Below are positions 1 to 13,884 of a stretch of 64,000 bases of DNA, one piece after another (the first letter of the stretch is position 1; each line of letters opens with the position of its first letter). Source of the stretch: Cichorium intybus (Eukaryota > Streptophyta > Magnoliopsida > Asterales > Asteraceae); contig CM042013.1 of assembly GCA_023525715.1 (NCBI GenBank), forward strand, positions 72,136,994-72,200,993, given 5' to 3'. The notes under the pieces are model-generated. The model saw only the letters and a list, made by a program, of their open reading frames with translations, searched no databases and was not told where the DNA came from. A program made the translations under genes and the position numbers.

Positions 1-530
1 GTTTTCTACAATTTTAGCATTTCAACGGTAGAGTCTCTACTCTACAATTTTTCTTAGTGCTTTTCCTGCACTTTTTACACTACATAGTTGCTCCGTTTTG
101 GTCTCTTCCCTTTAAGGTTAGACCCAGTTCATGGTAACTTCTCCTGAAGCGTCCACTAATCGTTTTCTGTTTTTCTTGTAGTCTCAGCTACTTTCTTTCA
201 CCTTGAATTTCAACCAAGGTGAACAACCAATTTCTTTTTCTGACCACAGCAGCTACTGTTGCTTATTATGTGGATTTTCTGCTACTTGTCTCCTTGCCCC
301 TTGTTCAATGGAGCCTTGAGAAAGGGTTGGTCCGCCTCTTAAAGCTCCATGCCCTAAATTCCTCCAAATAAGATTCGCTGCTCATACTTCTTATACGTTA
401 GAAGTCAGCACCAGTTACGTTATATATGTATAATAACAACTTATATACACCTAACTATATATCATGTCTACTATCTCAAGGTTTAAGTCCAGGAATCTAC
501 TCTATAGACACCTAGTTCACTTAAACCACG
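1..530 (-). mobile_element. Gypsy-A internal leader, partial
   Basis: This stretch lies just inside the primer-binding site of a minus-strand LTR retrotransposon and runs off the window edge. It has no substantial open reading frame, which fits the untranslated leader that precedes gag in plant gypsy elements. The assignment rests on the adjoining PBS and LTR. The body of the element would lie to the left of the window. Confidence 0.6.
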
Positions 531-542
531 GCTCTGATACCA
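531..542 (-). promoter_or_regulatory. Primer-binding site of Gypsy-A (tRNA-iMet)
   Basis: On the minus strand this reads TGGTATCAGAGC, complementary to the 3' end of plant initiator-Met tRNA, three bases from the LTR end. It would prime minus-strand cDNA synthesis and fixes the element's orientation as minus. Confidence 0.85.
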
Positions 543-1240
543 ACTTGTAACACCCGGCTTTAAAACAAAAACACCCCTGAAAATTTTTCATTTTTAACAA
601 AGGTTTCAATACATAAAACCATAACAACAGTGGTATATTTGATTAAAAACGAGTACAAGTGTATCAAGGAGAGTATACAATACCGTAATCTCCTTTGAAG
701 CCGGGCTGCTACTAACAGCATCTACAAGTCCCACTTCTTTAGTCACGGACTCTATCTTGTCTCTTATCAAGATCATGCTAACCTGCAGGGACATTTAACA
801 AATAACGTGAGCTATAAAGCTCAGTGAGTAATCGTATCTGCAAATAACATGTATAAAAATACAATCATATATCTGTCTGGATATCGAATCCAAACTCCTA
901 GCCTTACTGGCTGACCACATATCTCCTAGGATTTCACATCCCAATCTGTAGCCTTACAGGCTGAATCACAATAACATGTAATTATCAAGCCACGTCAGTT
1001 ATTTGCACATATAATCATGTCTAACGATTTCTGTCCTATGTTTCTTAGTCACAATGGACTGCATCATATGTCATGGCTATATAAGCCGCACCATGTCATT
1101 TTCAATATACAAGTCATAGCCCAAAGGCTGCACCAGCTGGGCTCAATAACCCGGTATCATAGTCAAAAGACCGAACCATTTGGACTTAAAGTCAAATATC
1201 AAAATTAATTATGGGTCACGAGTTTGTCCCGCTTTTGCCT

Positions 1241-1503
1241 AGACTCACGGCTCTGTTCTTGTCATGTCATTGACTCACGGCTTATCCGGTATTGCCTTTT
1301 CAAAGGTTGACTCACAGCTCCGTTCTTGTCTATCGTAGACTCACGGCTTATCTGGTATTGTCGCATAGTTTATTTATTTACTGACTCACAGCTCCGTTCT
1401 TGTCTTTCTCAGACTCATGGCTTATCTGGTATTGTCGTATCATTGACTCACAGCTCCGTTCTTGTCTATCGCAGACTCACGGCTTATCTGGTATTGTCTT
1501 TCA
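1241..1503. repeat. Alternating minisatellite in LTR of Gypsy-A
   Basis: A short unit beginning gactcac(a/g)gct recurs about eight times, alternating between a 'ctccgttcttgtc' version and a 'tatctggtattgtc' version. It lies in the transcribed-side half of the LTR. Comparable short repeats occur in the other gypsy LTRs here (53600-53780 and 60410-60590). Confidence 0.75.
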
Positions 1504-1973
1504 ACGCATCTGTCAACTGTCAATTTTTGTCCCCCTAAGCAGTTTCAATCTGTAACCGTTCAATCATCATATATCATATATGATATCAGTGAGATTACTC
1601 ACCTGGAACTTCGCTGCATTTGATTCCGGTTGTTTCTTGCTTTTGCGTGCACCACAGCCATTCATCCCGTACCTATATATTCATTTATATACCAAATGAT
1701 AATAGGTTAATAACCATTTCAGTTGACTCTACTACACAAGAGTCCTATACAATACAATTGGGGACCATTTCCAATCATTTTTGAGCAATAACAATCATTA
1801 TAAAAATTTAATACACTTCCCGAAATACGCGTATTCTACTACAGTACTTTCGGGAGGTCGTATTCGTATTCCGATAATTTTCCATGAAGTTTCACAACAT
1901 ATTGGACCTATGTTTAAAATTTCAGGTCAATCGGATAAGCCTAGCATCGAATTCCAAATTCCAAAACCCCCTG

Positions 1974-2082
1974 TCAGGTGGGCGCACCGCACCAGGGTCA
2001 GGGCGCACCGCGCCTGACGCCTGCCAGGAGGGCGCACTGCGCCTGGTTCTGGGCGCACCGTGCCTTGCGCCTGGGCAGGGTT
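1974..2082. repeat. GC-rich GGCGCACCGCGCC cluster in LTR
   Basis: Within an AT-rich LTR, about 110 bp hold repeated GGCGCACC and GCGCC words. The related Gypsy-C LTRs carry the equivalent cluster at 15895-16005 and 23080-23155, with copy-number differences between the two. It looks like a fast-changing GC-rich minisatellite able to form hairpins. Confidence 0.7.
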
Positions 2083-2912
2083 CCAGACCAGTCGCGATTT
2101 GGCACTGTAGCATGCAGTTTTGACAATTTAAGTCCTTAATCCAATTCTTAATCATATTGGGTTTGTTCTAGGGCCAAAACCCTTGACTAATAACAAGTTT
2201 TAAGCCATTAGAAACACCTTAATCACACCAATTCATGATTTAGGGTTCTTGAGCAACATTCCAAATTTTCAATAATAACAACATACTTTGATGTTTTACT
2301 CATATGCTTACAACATAAACATGTTGAAGCTTAAAAATCATGTGAACCTCTTGGATGTTAACTGGAATTTCAGTTTCCAATCCATCCCGTGAAGAACACA
2401 TCAATTACACAAAAAGCTTAGGTTAGAACTTTCTTACTAACCTTTTAATGCTCCAAAATCTTCAATTCCAAGTTATGATTTTGATTTCCTACTTCAATTC
2501 CATGATCTCTGCAGAAATCACACCTTCAAGACTCCTCCCGATGCTGCTAAAATGTTCAGCCAACATTAATGGAGGTATTTTCCTTTTATATTTTCCAGAT
2601 TTTCACTTTTAGTCCCTAAGTTTCATTTCTTGAACTTTTGGCACTAAAATCAAGTTTTATTACAATAAAACTTTCATTCCTTATGTTTTTGCCACAAGCA
2701 AACAATATTTTACATATTTGGTCCTTTACATGGTCAAATGACCAATTTACCCTTTTACGGTAAAATGACCAAATTGCCCTTTTTAGCCTTTTTACTACAA
2801 TTATCTTACCAACAAGGTTTTCTAACAAAACCAATACTTATAACACCATATTAAATCATAATTACACTATGATTAACGTATAAATACTTACTAAAAGTAT
2901 CGTGGTGTTACA

Positions 2913-3779
2913 CAAGCACACCCTTAGGAGCGGATATGTTCCATTCGGGAAGGGGATGACTTTATTGGGGCCCCGTAAGAATTGTAAATTAGTCTAATAA
3001 ATATGAATGCAATTGGTATATAAGTTGATAAGGAAGGAATGACTTGAATTACATAGGGATGAAAAAAAGGTAATAAAGACATCTTCTATGGAACATGTTA
3101 TACAACTATAAGGAAAATGAATGAATATGGATGGTAAAAGCATATAATGGAATTACTGTTTGAATTGGTATTTGAGTCTTTGTTTGCTATGTATATATGG
3201 ATGGAATTGTACTAGTTTATAACACAGTTTGATAAAAATTTGCAAGAAAATGATACGCTATCTAAATAAGGATTTTATGATGTAGGTAGAGGTTCTTTTT
3301 GGTAGAATTTGCAAGTGTGGGACAAGTCTTGGAAAATATGAATTTGACTCAAAACATGTTACTACACTTGAACTTTATTACATCATGATTTCATGTTGAA
3401 GCTAGTAATCTTCTTGAATGGTATAAAAGCTGTGAAATACAAATAAAGTATTTTTATTGAAGAAAATTAGTAAAGTAATAAAATATAATGGAATGATGTA
3501 TTCCAACCTTTGGGGACAATTTGGGTATAGTACAAAAATAACTTAAATGAAAATATGTCACAAAAACCATTATACATTATTTATTTACTAATTACTTAAT
3601 TCTACTAAATATGTAATGATACTTCATTTATTGGAATATAGATTCATAACGATTCTATAATAATTCTAAAGCTTATTAAAAAGTTTTTGTGTTATCGATC
3701 CTTATTTTAAATTCTGGAATCTAATATAAAAACGGAAGAAAATAACCATTTACTAAATAATTATCTGTGCTTTTTTTCA
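2913..3779. other. AT-rich intergenic DNA, no gene seen
   Basis: No convincing ORF, RNA gene or bounded repeat was found. The bases just right of the LTR (caagc) would be one copy of the Gypsy-A target duplication; its partner lies outside the window. Confidence 0.6.
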
Positions 3780-3921
<142 letters not shown>

Positions 3922-3987
3922 GTTAGTGTTTATGTATGTGTGTGTGTGTGTTCAAATAATAACCACTAAAAGATTGACAACTCAAAT

Positions 3988-4319
3988 CAGGGTCGGCCTT
4001 AAGGGGGAATGAGGTGTGCGACCGCACAGGGCCGTATCGTCTAGGGGGCCGAAAAAAATTACCTTTAGTAGATTAGTGATGGAAAAATTTGTCAGTAATC
4101 TATCGCTTAAAACCATTTGCGACGGATTAATGACAAAATACTACCATTGCTAAAAAAAGTCATGTCAAATGACTTATTTGTCATTAATTTTTTTGCAAAA
4201 ATCCGTCGCGAATTCCTCGTAAAAAACTGTCACTAATCTTTTTATCGGTAAAAAATATATATTTAGGGCCCCTTTTTCACTATTCGCGCATGGTATTCAA
4301 AATCAACGTACCGGTCGTG
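3988..4319. mobile_element. Possible foldback or hAT-like MITE
   Basis: A 332-bp block beginning CAGGGTCGGCC and ending with roughly complementary ACCGGTCGTG. Its interior is an imperfect palindrome: the words gcgacggattaatgaca near 4127 and ttgtcattaat ... atccgtcgc near 4180-4211 face each other. The flanking octamers actcaaat and attaaaat match at only 6 of 8 positions, so the target duplication is weak. It is a non-autonomous element by structure; the superfamily is uncertain. Confidence 0.4.
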
Positions 4320-4506
4320 ATTAAAATAAACTAATCTAAGTCACATATTACTTAGTAATGATTTGATCTAAGGTTTTGAGGTTTGATCATTTACAATGTG
4401 TTCACATTGGTTAACCACTTATAATACACAACTCTCTAATGAATTACGTCAAAGGTCGAGATTGATTCTCATGGTTCTCAACTTTTCAGTGATTCTCATT
4501 TAAAAA

Positions 4507-5516
<1,010 letters not shown>

Positions 5517-5517
5517 G

Positions 5518-5519
<2 letters not shown>

Positions 5520-5575
<56 letters not shown>
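5520..5575. repeat. (TA)28 tract between MITE-2 and MITE-3
   Basis: About 56 bp of (TA)n separating two MITE copies in the same orientation. Confidence 0.93.
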
Positions 5576-5579
<4 letters not shown>

Positions 5580-5932
5580 CCCGTTTTGGTGATGACTCTT
5601 TTTTCGGTGAGGACTCGTAAGGCCACCTCAATAAAATTGAAAAAAAATATAAAAAAATACAAATCATAAAATCAAGAATAGTACTATATCATGATCCAAA
5701 AAAAATTGAAAAAAAAATTGGATCATTGAGAAACAGAAATGATCTACAAAAAATTTTATTTTGTGGATCATTGTTTCATTATAAAAAAAATAATGATCCA
5801 AAAGTTTTTTTCCGAATTTTTTTCTCCAATGTAGTACTATGATCAATTTAATTATTTATATTTATTTTTTATTTTTTTTCAATTTTTTAAGGTGTACTCA
5901 CGAGTCCTTACTTTAAGAAAAGTCCTCACCCG

Positions 5933-5936
<4 letters not shown>
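5576..5936 (+). mobile_element. MITE-3, same foldback family
   Basis: Begins gggtcccgttttggtgat and ends gtcctcacccgatc, with a homologous interior and the same arms as MITE-2. About 361 bp, non-coding. Flanked by TA tracts on both sides. Confidence 0.75.
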
Positions 5937-5938
<2 letters not shown>

Positions 5939-6017
<79 letters not shown>

Positions 6018-6030
6018 ATATATATATATT
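5939..6030. repeat. (TA)n tract right of MITE-3
   Basis: About 90 bp of (TA)n with one tatttata interruption. It is the fourth TA tract in the alternating TA/MITE array. Confidence 0.93.
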
Positions 6031-6585
6031 CATCAATAATCATTCATCAATTTAATGATTAAAACCTCTAACCCAAATAAAAAACCTTAATATGCACGTG
6101 GTTTTTTTCAACGGTTTTCTACTTTTCCCTATCCAAAATATTTAATTGTATTTTTTTTTCTGTAATGTTTTTTTTTCGTAAATTCCAATTCACAACTATG
6201 CAATTTATATTTATTTCTGTTATTGTTGTTGACTAAGACATAAAGAAATTGATTAATCTTGGATTTAAACGGGACAACTCAAGTTTATTAACATTCAAGT
6301 TTTATGATTCTTAAAATGCGCAACTAATGGAAATCGAATCGTAAAATCTTTGTAATTTGTTTAGTTCGGATTTGATTTTATTTTTGAACTATGAAAATCT
6401 ATTTCCTTTAACTCAAAATAGAATTAAATTCAGTTTTTGGATCGGAACAAATCAGTTTCATTAATACAAACGAATGCCAAATTATCACTCAATATATATT
6501 TATATATTAAATGATTTATTAAAAAAAACTATTTTATTTTTATTAATATTGAATGATGAGAAATGGTAAAACAAATAATAATTAA
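6031..6585. other. AT-rich intergenic DNA, nothing recognised
   Basis: No ORF, repeat boundary or RNA gene was found here. Confidence 0.5.
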
Positions 6586-7547
6586 TCTATTTATTAAAAA
6601 CCGTAATATTTGGAAACGTAACATCGTCACTTCCTTTTATTTGGTGTAACATTTGTTCTCACGCGGATCTTTTCCAGTTCGGATCCGGATGACTCCACCG
6701 CTTCATTCGATGTTTCTCGACTGTCTTGACGTCTGTTCTTCTTTTCCTCCCGGCTTCATTCCTTTCGTTTCCCCTCAGTCGAGTTACCGTCTTCCCACGA
6801 GGTACACCACCGCTTCTAATTGCGATCGTCCGCCAACGTTTCCTTCCTCTCCGCTCTCACCCATTGCCGACTTTTGGTGTGCGTTTGGTATTAGTATCGG
6901 CTTGAATTGCGAGCCCTAATTTCCGCTAAGGGTTGGGTTTCTGTGCAATCACAGTGATACCAGATCGATGGCGGTGGAATTGGGGATTCCTCAGACAAAT
7001 CATGACACAGAGATGGAAAAGCCGGTCGTAAGTCCGCCAACGTTGTCAATTGGGGACTTCTGTGCCACTGCTGGAGGAAGGGTTGGGTTTCTATGCGACA
7101 ACTTTCACTCCGGGAATCAGTGACTCAACAACCTTGTGAAGAAGATGATAAAATCGGATATTGGGGACCTACAACATATTTGATCTCTCTCTTTCTCTCT
7201 CTCCACTCAAAGCTTCATTCCTTTTGATCGGTTACAGAGGTGGTTCCGTAAACCTTCAATCCCTGAATTCATTAACACCATCTTCGTTTTTAGGCAAAAG
7301 GTTAAACGCATGGGTTTCGTCAATGCTTAACCTGCTTCATGAATTTTTCACTGCAGGTTTTCCATCTTAAAGGACATCCTCTTCTTCATATTGTTGTCTC
7401 CAGCTCCAGCCAGAGAGAGGTAAACATAATATCGATAAACGATTGGTATTTGAGTTTATAAGTAAATATGCTTCCAGTAATCTGATGATGACTCATGGCA
7501 ATACAATTAGTTTATTATCTTAGTTGAAATGTTATGTTTTGTTGCAC

Positions 7548-7707
7548 CACAGTTGTTTGACGAAATGCCTAAATGAAAGCTGAAGTACAAAAAGAATTAT
7601 TCACTTGATTTTACATAGTTCCAAGGTTATACTTTTCATTATGTTCATCTTTCAGATCAACTTTGCTATCATCTTTCACAGTTGTTTGACGAAATGCCTA
7701 AATGAAA
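7548..7707 (+). repeat. 31-bp direct repeat inside Helitron-1
   Basis: The same 31 bp, including ttgtttgacgaaatgccta, occurs at 7548-7578 and 7677-7707. A related phrase, gtgtttgatgaaatgtcta, occurs at about 35488 in Helitron-2. In one frame it encodes LFDEMP, a phrase common in PPR repeats, but no PPR array surrounds it, so a PPR origin is only a guess. Confidence 0.6.
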
Positions 7708-9596
7708 CCTTTGCACTGTGTTTCGAACTCGATTTTCTTTTACTATATATTGTTATAGTCGATACTAGGAACAATTATGATATACCTTCCATATCTATTT
7801 GTTTAAATTTATAGGCAAAGTAGAGATGTCATTACAGGTATTATGTGGAAAACTTATTTAGACGAGAGGATTAAATGAAGTCAACTCTTAAAGGCTGCTG
7901 GAATTTCACAGTATGGAGCAGTGACATGTGAGCTGATGTTAGGTTTGTGGATCTCTTGAAACAAAAAGAGCTCCAACTTGAAGTGACCAGTTCTTATTTT
8001 TGGCGATAAACATCTATATCTTGAGGAAGGGTTGGTTATGAATACTAATCCAGAGGTATTAAAAAGATTTGCTAGAGTAAATAAAAGCAACTGATAATAG
8101 CAAAGTTTTATGAAAACAATAAACTACTTCTACCATTTTTCAATGCTGTTAACCAATCTGTGCTTTTTCGTTTTTCGAAATTTCTTCTTACATTAGTTTT
8201 TATTAGTATAATGAAATAACATTGTTTTAACTTGATCATTTTTCTTTTGGTTTCTGTTTATATAAATGTGATATTGTGCTTATAGAACAATGGGTGGTTT
8301 CGTCCTTTTCAAAGAAGCCGTACCTACCAAGCTCTCTGTATTCATACTTAGTTATCAAAAATTCAAGATTTTCTTGAAACAGAACCCCAAGGTATGGCGG
8401 TCTTTCTTGCGGCGTTCATAATTTATTATTCCTTAATGTATTCACCATAAACTCTAAATTATCAAAAGGAGGTATGCAATGGTTATATTTTTGCCTTTGA
8501 ATTTGTAGAATTTCATGTGGCATAATGCAATAGATCCAGAAGCTCAAAAGAAGTGGAGGTTTTGTCATATGAATAATGCAAGTTGTCTATTAGTCAAATA
8601 ACTACTTTTAAAGGTTTCTTTTCTATTTATTTTATCGGTAAATCTAATTATCTTCAGCCGCTTTCCCAACCTCTCCCCTTCCGCCCATTTGATTTTATGC
8701 ACCTGGTAATTCCTCATCCCTCCTTGAATATCCTTTTAAATGGTTTAATAATGTTACAAATATCTAAATTTCTTGGTATTTATATTTTGGGCAATATATA
8801 AAAGGGCTGTATTCAACTTGCTGTGTGGTGAAAGGGACAACATGATTATGGAGAAAATTGAGAGGCATTTTAACCATTATGTTACTGAGGTAAATATTTT
8901 CATCTTTTTTATTTTATTTTTTATTATACCTTTTATGTTTTATGAGGCTTCTTACATAATTCCTCAAAAGTTTTAATGGGATTTTAACATTTTTAAATGT
9001 AGGTGACCGCTCAATAATTTGTCGTAACGAACTCAACAGGTATATTGCTAGGATTCGTTGACAAATGTATCTGGAACCATGTTTTAATGGGACAACATGT
9101 TTGTATCTGTTCATAGAAAATTTGTGGTGTTTCGTTTCTTGAAAGAAGTGCATCACAAACTGCACATTGGATAGCAGGGAGATCAGGGAAGCATCTTTTT
9201 TTGACTGATAATGATGATGGAGAACTTCCACTTATTCTTTAAATGGTTAATGACGCTAAAGACATTAAGTTCATGTTAGTATGTTTGCTTCATTTTTGTT
9301 TAATTAAGTCTTTTCATTTTTGTGATGATTTTAATGTGTTTATGTTTTTGTGTAGATATGCTTTAGGATATTTCAAGCGACGTTGTGATTATGATAATGT
9401 AGGGGCATATAGATGGGCGTCTAGCATTGCTGCATGTTAGCACTAATTCATTGATAGCTGGTGATGATTGTGTGGGGTAAAATTTCATTTTAATAATGGA
9501 CCGGGGTTGTTAACTACCATGGCCCTAGACCATGCGCAAGACCCAAACAGGTATTTTTTTTATTACTTATTGATAATAAATTTTAGAGCTAATTGC

Positions 9597-9896
9597 ATTT
9601 TTGGTCCCTGAGTATAGCTGTTCTTCGAATTTTGATCCCAAAAAGTTTCCTTTTGCAAATTTGGTCCTTATTGGAGGTTTTTGTTATGCTGTTTGTCTCT
9701 ATCTCGAGTAACATGAGTATATTTGGTCCCTGGTTATAGTTGATTTTTGCGATTTTGGTTCAAGAATATAGTCGTTATATTTATACTTGAAACAGGTGCC
9801 AAAAATGTTACAAAAGCTTCAAATTAGGACCAAAATCACAAGAGAACTTTTTAGGACCAAAATTGAAAAAGAACAACTATACTTAGGGACCAAACA
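9597..9896. mobile_element. Foldback MITE with tttggtccct ends
   Basis: About 300 bp whose ends are inverted copies of each other over about 50 bp. The left arm is tttggtccctgagtatagct... and the right arm, reverse complemented, is tttggtccctaagtatagtt.... It is non-coding and nested in Helitron-1. The motif resembles the arms of the larger inverted element at 11276-13835. Confidence 0.7.
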
Positions 9897-10073
9897 TATA
9901 ACCGACTCTAAATTTTATTTTTGGGGACAAGAAGTGTAATTTTTCATTTTATGCTGAAACTTTCGTGGTTAAACAGGTTTTTGCGTCCAATTATTCATCA
10001 ATGATGGATTTCATTATTTTAGAGCAGATGACTGCATTTGCTTGAAGGTATTATGAGTTTATTTCAAAGAAAT

Positions 10074-10235
10074 AGCAACGTACTTTCATTCTTTTGTTTA
10101 TTATAGCATTCTACTTTCATTTACAGCAACCTACTTTCAAAAATCCACCTTAAAATTGGTTATAGTCTTGTAATAGGTAGAAATGAAAGAACGATGCTAT
10201 AATAATCAAAAGAATGAAAGTACTTTGTCGTTGCT
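10074..10235. mobile_element. Short foldback MITE
   Basis: About 162 bp with inverted arms of some 38 bp. The left arm starts agcaacgtactttcattc; the right arm ends gaatgaaagtactttgtcgttgct. A further copy of the outer word (aaatagcaacgtactt) occurs at about 10416. Nested in Helitron-1, non-coding. Confidence 0.65.
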
Positions 10236-10287
10236 TGCGTTTAACACTTTCCTTTACACTAATTTTATCGGTTGTTGTAGATCCATC

Positions 10288-10313
10288 GGGGGGGGGGGGG
10301 GGGGGGGGGGGGG
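10288..10313 (+). repeat. G26 homopolymer
   Basis: A run of 26 consecutive G. Such runs can form quadruplexes and are error-prone in sequencing, so the exact length is uncertain. Confidence 0.9.
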
Positions 10314-10647
10314 ATAAGCAGTCATCATATTCTCTTCTTCCTGCAGAAAGTTTTTGTCAAAAACTTGGTGTGTAGGTGTGTAGGTTTATTTGTTTTCTTT
10401 AGGGTTGAATGCAAGAAATAGCAACGTACTTTTGTGATAATTGTTTTTTCTGGTTTCTAAAAAAATAAATGTGACATATCATTCTATGCTGTTTTAACCT
10501 TAGTTTCGATTTATATATATAATTACAGGTTAAACAAGGAGCCCCCGATTTTGACATTCAGGAAAAAAGACAGGGGTGAGATTATTTTCACATAAACAGT
10601 TGCTAACACATGGCAGAGTACGCTGATGTCTTTAGCATTTATCCGGA

Positions 10648-10696
10648 CCCGTGCTCCGGCAATTCCGAACCCGTGCGGAGCACGGGGCCCCACTAG
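10648..10696 (+). mobile_element. Helitron-1 3' terminal hairpin and CTAG
   Basis: CCCGTGCTCCG (10648-10658) is perfectly complementary to CGGAGCACGGG (10676-10686), giving an 11-bp stem. A smaller alternative hairpin, CCGTGC-GGA-GCACGG, lies at 10671-10685. Ten bases later the element ends CTAG with T following, as expected for a Helitron 3' end. Confidence 0.82.
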
Positions 10697-11186
10697 TTAA
10701 ATATTAAAAAGATTCCATCCGAGAAAGCTCTTACAAAAACTACTCTCAAGCGTGTAATAATCCTATCACTGGCCGCCATTTTTGGCGTTAATTATCAGGA
10801 TGCCGTTTACACGGATATTGTTGGGTAGGAATAGAAATATAAATAAAATATATGCCCTTCTAGAAAAATACTATGAATTTTCCTCGATATAGTCTTTCAA
10901 TATCATAATATCCAAACGTGTAGATTGTCGTACATATTTTAGTAATTGTATTAACCTTTCATGTGACAAATTGAAAGCGGTTTATGATTAACATACTGAC
11001 AAAATACAAACACATAGAATATTTTATTTACCTATTGGAATGAATGTAAACAGTGGCATAGTTATCCCAATCCAATATAAATAAACTAAAAGGGAGGTGT
11101 GATCACATGTTGATAATAGCCTGGGGTATTTCATAAAGGACCTTCCCTCCAATATTATTAACCTATACAATATTTAACATCTTTGG

Positions 11187-11189
<3 letters not shown>
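10697..11189. other. Intergenic DNA, no gene seen
   Basis: About 490 bp of unremarkable AT-rich sequence between the Helitron terminus and the next (TA)n tract. Confidence 0.5.

Positions 11190-11272
<83 letters not shown>
11190..11272. repeat. (TA)n tract left of long inverted-repeat element
   Basis: About 83 bp of (TA)n abutting the left arm of the inverted element that starts near 11276. Confidence 0.93.
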
Positions 11273-11278
<6 letters not shown>

Positions 11279-11621
11279 CATTACAATTGTGGTCCTTGTT
11301 TTTTTTACATCAGATTGCATTTTTCTTGTTCAAGTTTTTTAAAATTTTGCAAATTTGTCCCTGTGGTATTTAAATATTTATTTTTCGTCCACGTGACTTT
11401 CAAGTATTTTAGTTTTGGTCCATTGATCTATATAAAAAAGACTATAGTACCATTTTCTAATTTTTTTTGTTTTATTTTTAAATTTATATATTTAATATAA
11501 AAGAGAACTAAAATTAACCCCCCAATACGTCCAATAACAACTCACACACACACACACACATACACTTGTCTTCATGTTTTCTAGAAATGCTAACCAAGTG
11601 ATACACTGGGTCTCTCTCTCT

Positions 11622-12716
<1,095 letters not shown>

Positions 12717-12718
12717 AT

Positions 12719-12721
<3 letters not shown>

Positions 12722-12801
<80 letters not shown>
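12722..12801. repeat. (TA)40 tract at right end of nested element
   Basis: 80 bp of (TA)n starting a few bases after the right inverted repeat of the 11743 element. Confidence 0.95.
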
Positions 12802-12803
<2 letters not shown>

Positions 12804-13483
12804 CCCTCCAACCCCATTAGGAAAACTCATGCCTCACATCCTCACTTCTTCTCTCTTACAATAGTAAGCTCCATGTACAAGCCCCTGCGATTATCATCCC
12901 TTTCCTTTATGACAACCACTTCTCACCATGATATGCCCACTACAATCGTCACACACACACACAAACACACTCTTGCATATGCATTGCTTCATTTACTCGT
13001 AATTTATGTTTTTTATGCTTTGGATAAAGACGCAAAGTAGACAAACTCAATCAATCTTGGTTGTATCTTTACTTGTTAAATGCTGATGATGGCATCAACA
13101 ATGATTTGGATGAGATTGGAAACAGTTAACATAAGAATGATTTCTACTGCATGTTTGGCTATGTGAACACTCATGAGCTTTTTACCATTGTTTCATATGT
13201 GCATCATGAGTAGGTTCGTTAAACGTTCCATAATTGGGGATTAAGCCTTCCTAAACCTCCTAAGTTGGTACCTTCCTGTTGTATGAGGCATGCAGATTGG
13301 GTGCTTTGAAGCAGCAATAGTGATGTAATCCTCCACAGAAAGATCAGGACCCTAAACGTCATTGTAAGTCCAATGGTTAAATAGTAAAATGTCGTTGCGA
13401 GTTTTTCTTTCTTCAACATTATCATATGATTCGACGCAACAAAGAAATGGATTTTGACAATTAGGATTGAAGAATAGGGTGCA
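12802..13483. other. Spacer inside large foldback element, no gene
   Basis: Includes a pyrimidine-rich start and a short (CA)n run near 12950. Nothing recognisable as a protein or RNA gene. Confidence 0.5.
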
Positions 13484-13510
13484 GAAAGAGAGAGAAAAGG
13501 AGAGAGAGAG

Positions 13511-13595
<85 letters not shown>
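13484..13595. repeat. (GA)n(TA)n microsatellite
   Basis: A (GA)-rich run leads into about 80 bp of (TA)n. The (TC)n(TA)n block at about 11610-11742 is a rough mirror image, as expected if both belong to the inverted arms of the composite element. Confidence 0.93.
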
Positions 13596-13599
<4 letters not shown>

Positions 13600-13884
13600 C
13601 GTATGAGGGGGCGGGGGAGTTAGTATTTGGTGTGGGCTTTATTTTTATAATTTTTTAGAATAAAAAATTAAAAATGAAGAAAAAAGATTTAAAAGGGGCA
13701 ATATAGTCTTTTAGCTTGGATTAGGGACCAAACGTACAAGATTTTAGAAACTATGGGGACAAAAGTGCAAAATATCCAAAACTTGGACTAAAAGTGAAAT
13801 TCCATGTAAACCACAATGATCAAAACTATACTCTATCATATATTTATATTTAATAAGTACTTTGTCGCAAATTCTAATACCAAG

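Larger units (their letters stand above)
546..2912 (-). mobile_element. 5' LTR of Gypsy-A
   Basis: A 2367-bp LTR bounded by perfect 9-bp inverted ends (TGTAACACC and GGTGTTACA). A tRNA-Met primer site lies directly to its left, so it is the 5' LTR of a minus-strand element whose interior lies to the left. It shares several blocks, in opposite orientation, with the LTRs of Gypsy-C at 15076 and 22250: the GC-rich cluster and the segment around 1810-1910 that matches about 16270-16340. The two elements therefore belong to the same family. The small ORFs inside are not genes. Confidence 0.82.
6586..10696 (+). mobile_element. Helitron-1, non-autonomous, 5' end tentative
   Basis: The right end is a clear Helitron 3' terminus: a GC-rich hairpin close to a terminal CTAG followed by T at 10697. 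The left end is less certain. A TC following A occurs at 6586 (A|TCTATTTATTAAAA), which fits A/T-target insertion but is weak on its own. The interior has no helicase or Rep ORF, so it would be a non-autonomous element carrying fragments. It has short exon-like stretches, a 31-bp direct repeat (7548-7578 and 7677-7707), two nested foldback MITEs and a G26 run. The captured sequences were not identified. Confidence 0.5.

Noticed and set aside
1241..1503. CRISPR-like alternating repeats (also 53600-53780 and 60410-60590)
   Set aside because: Plant LTR context, imperfect units, no unique spacers of fixed length; ordinary minisatellites inside LTRs.
7548..7707. PPR gene (LFDEMP phrase)
   Set aside because: A single six-residue phrase without tandem 35-residue repeats is not enough.
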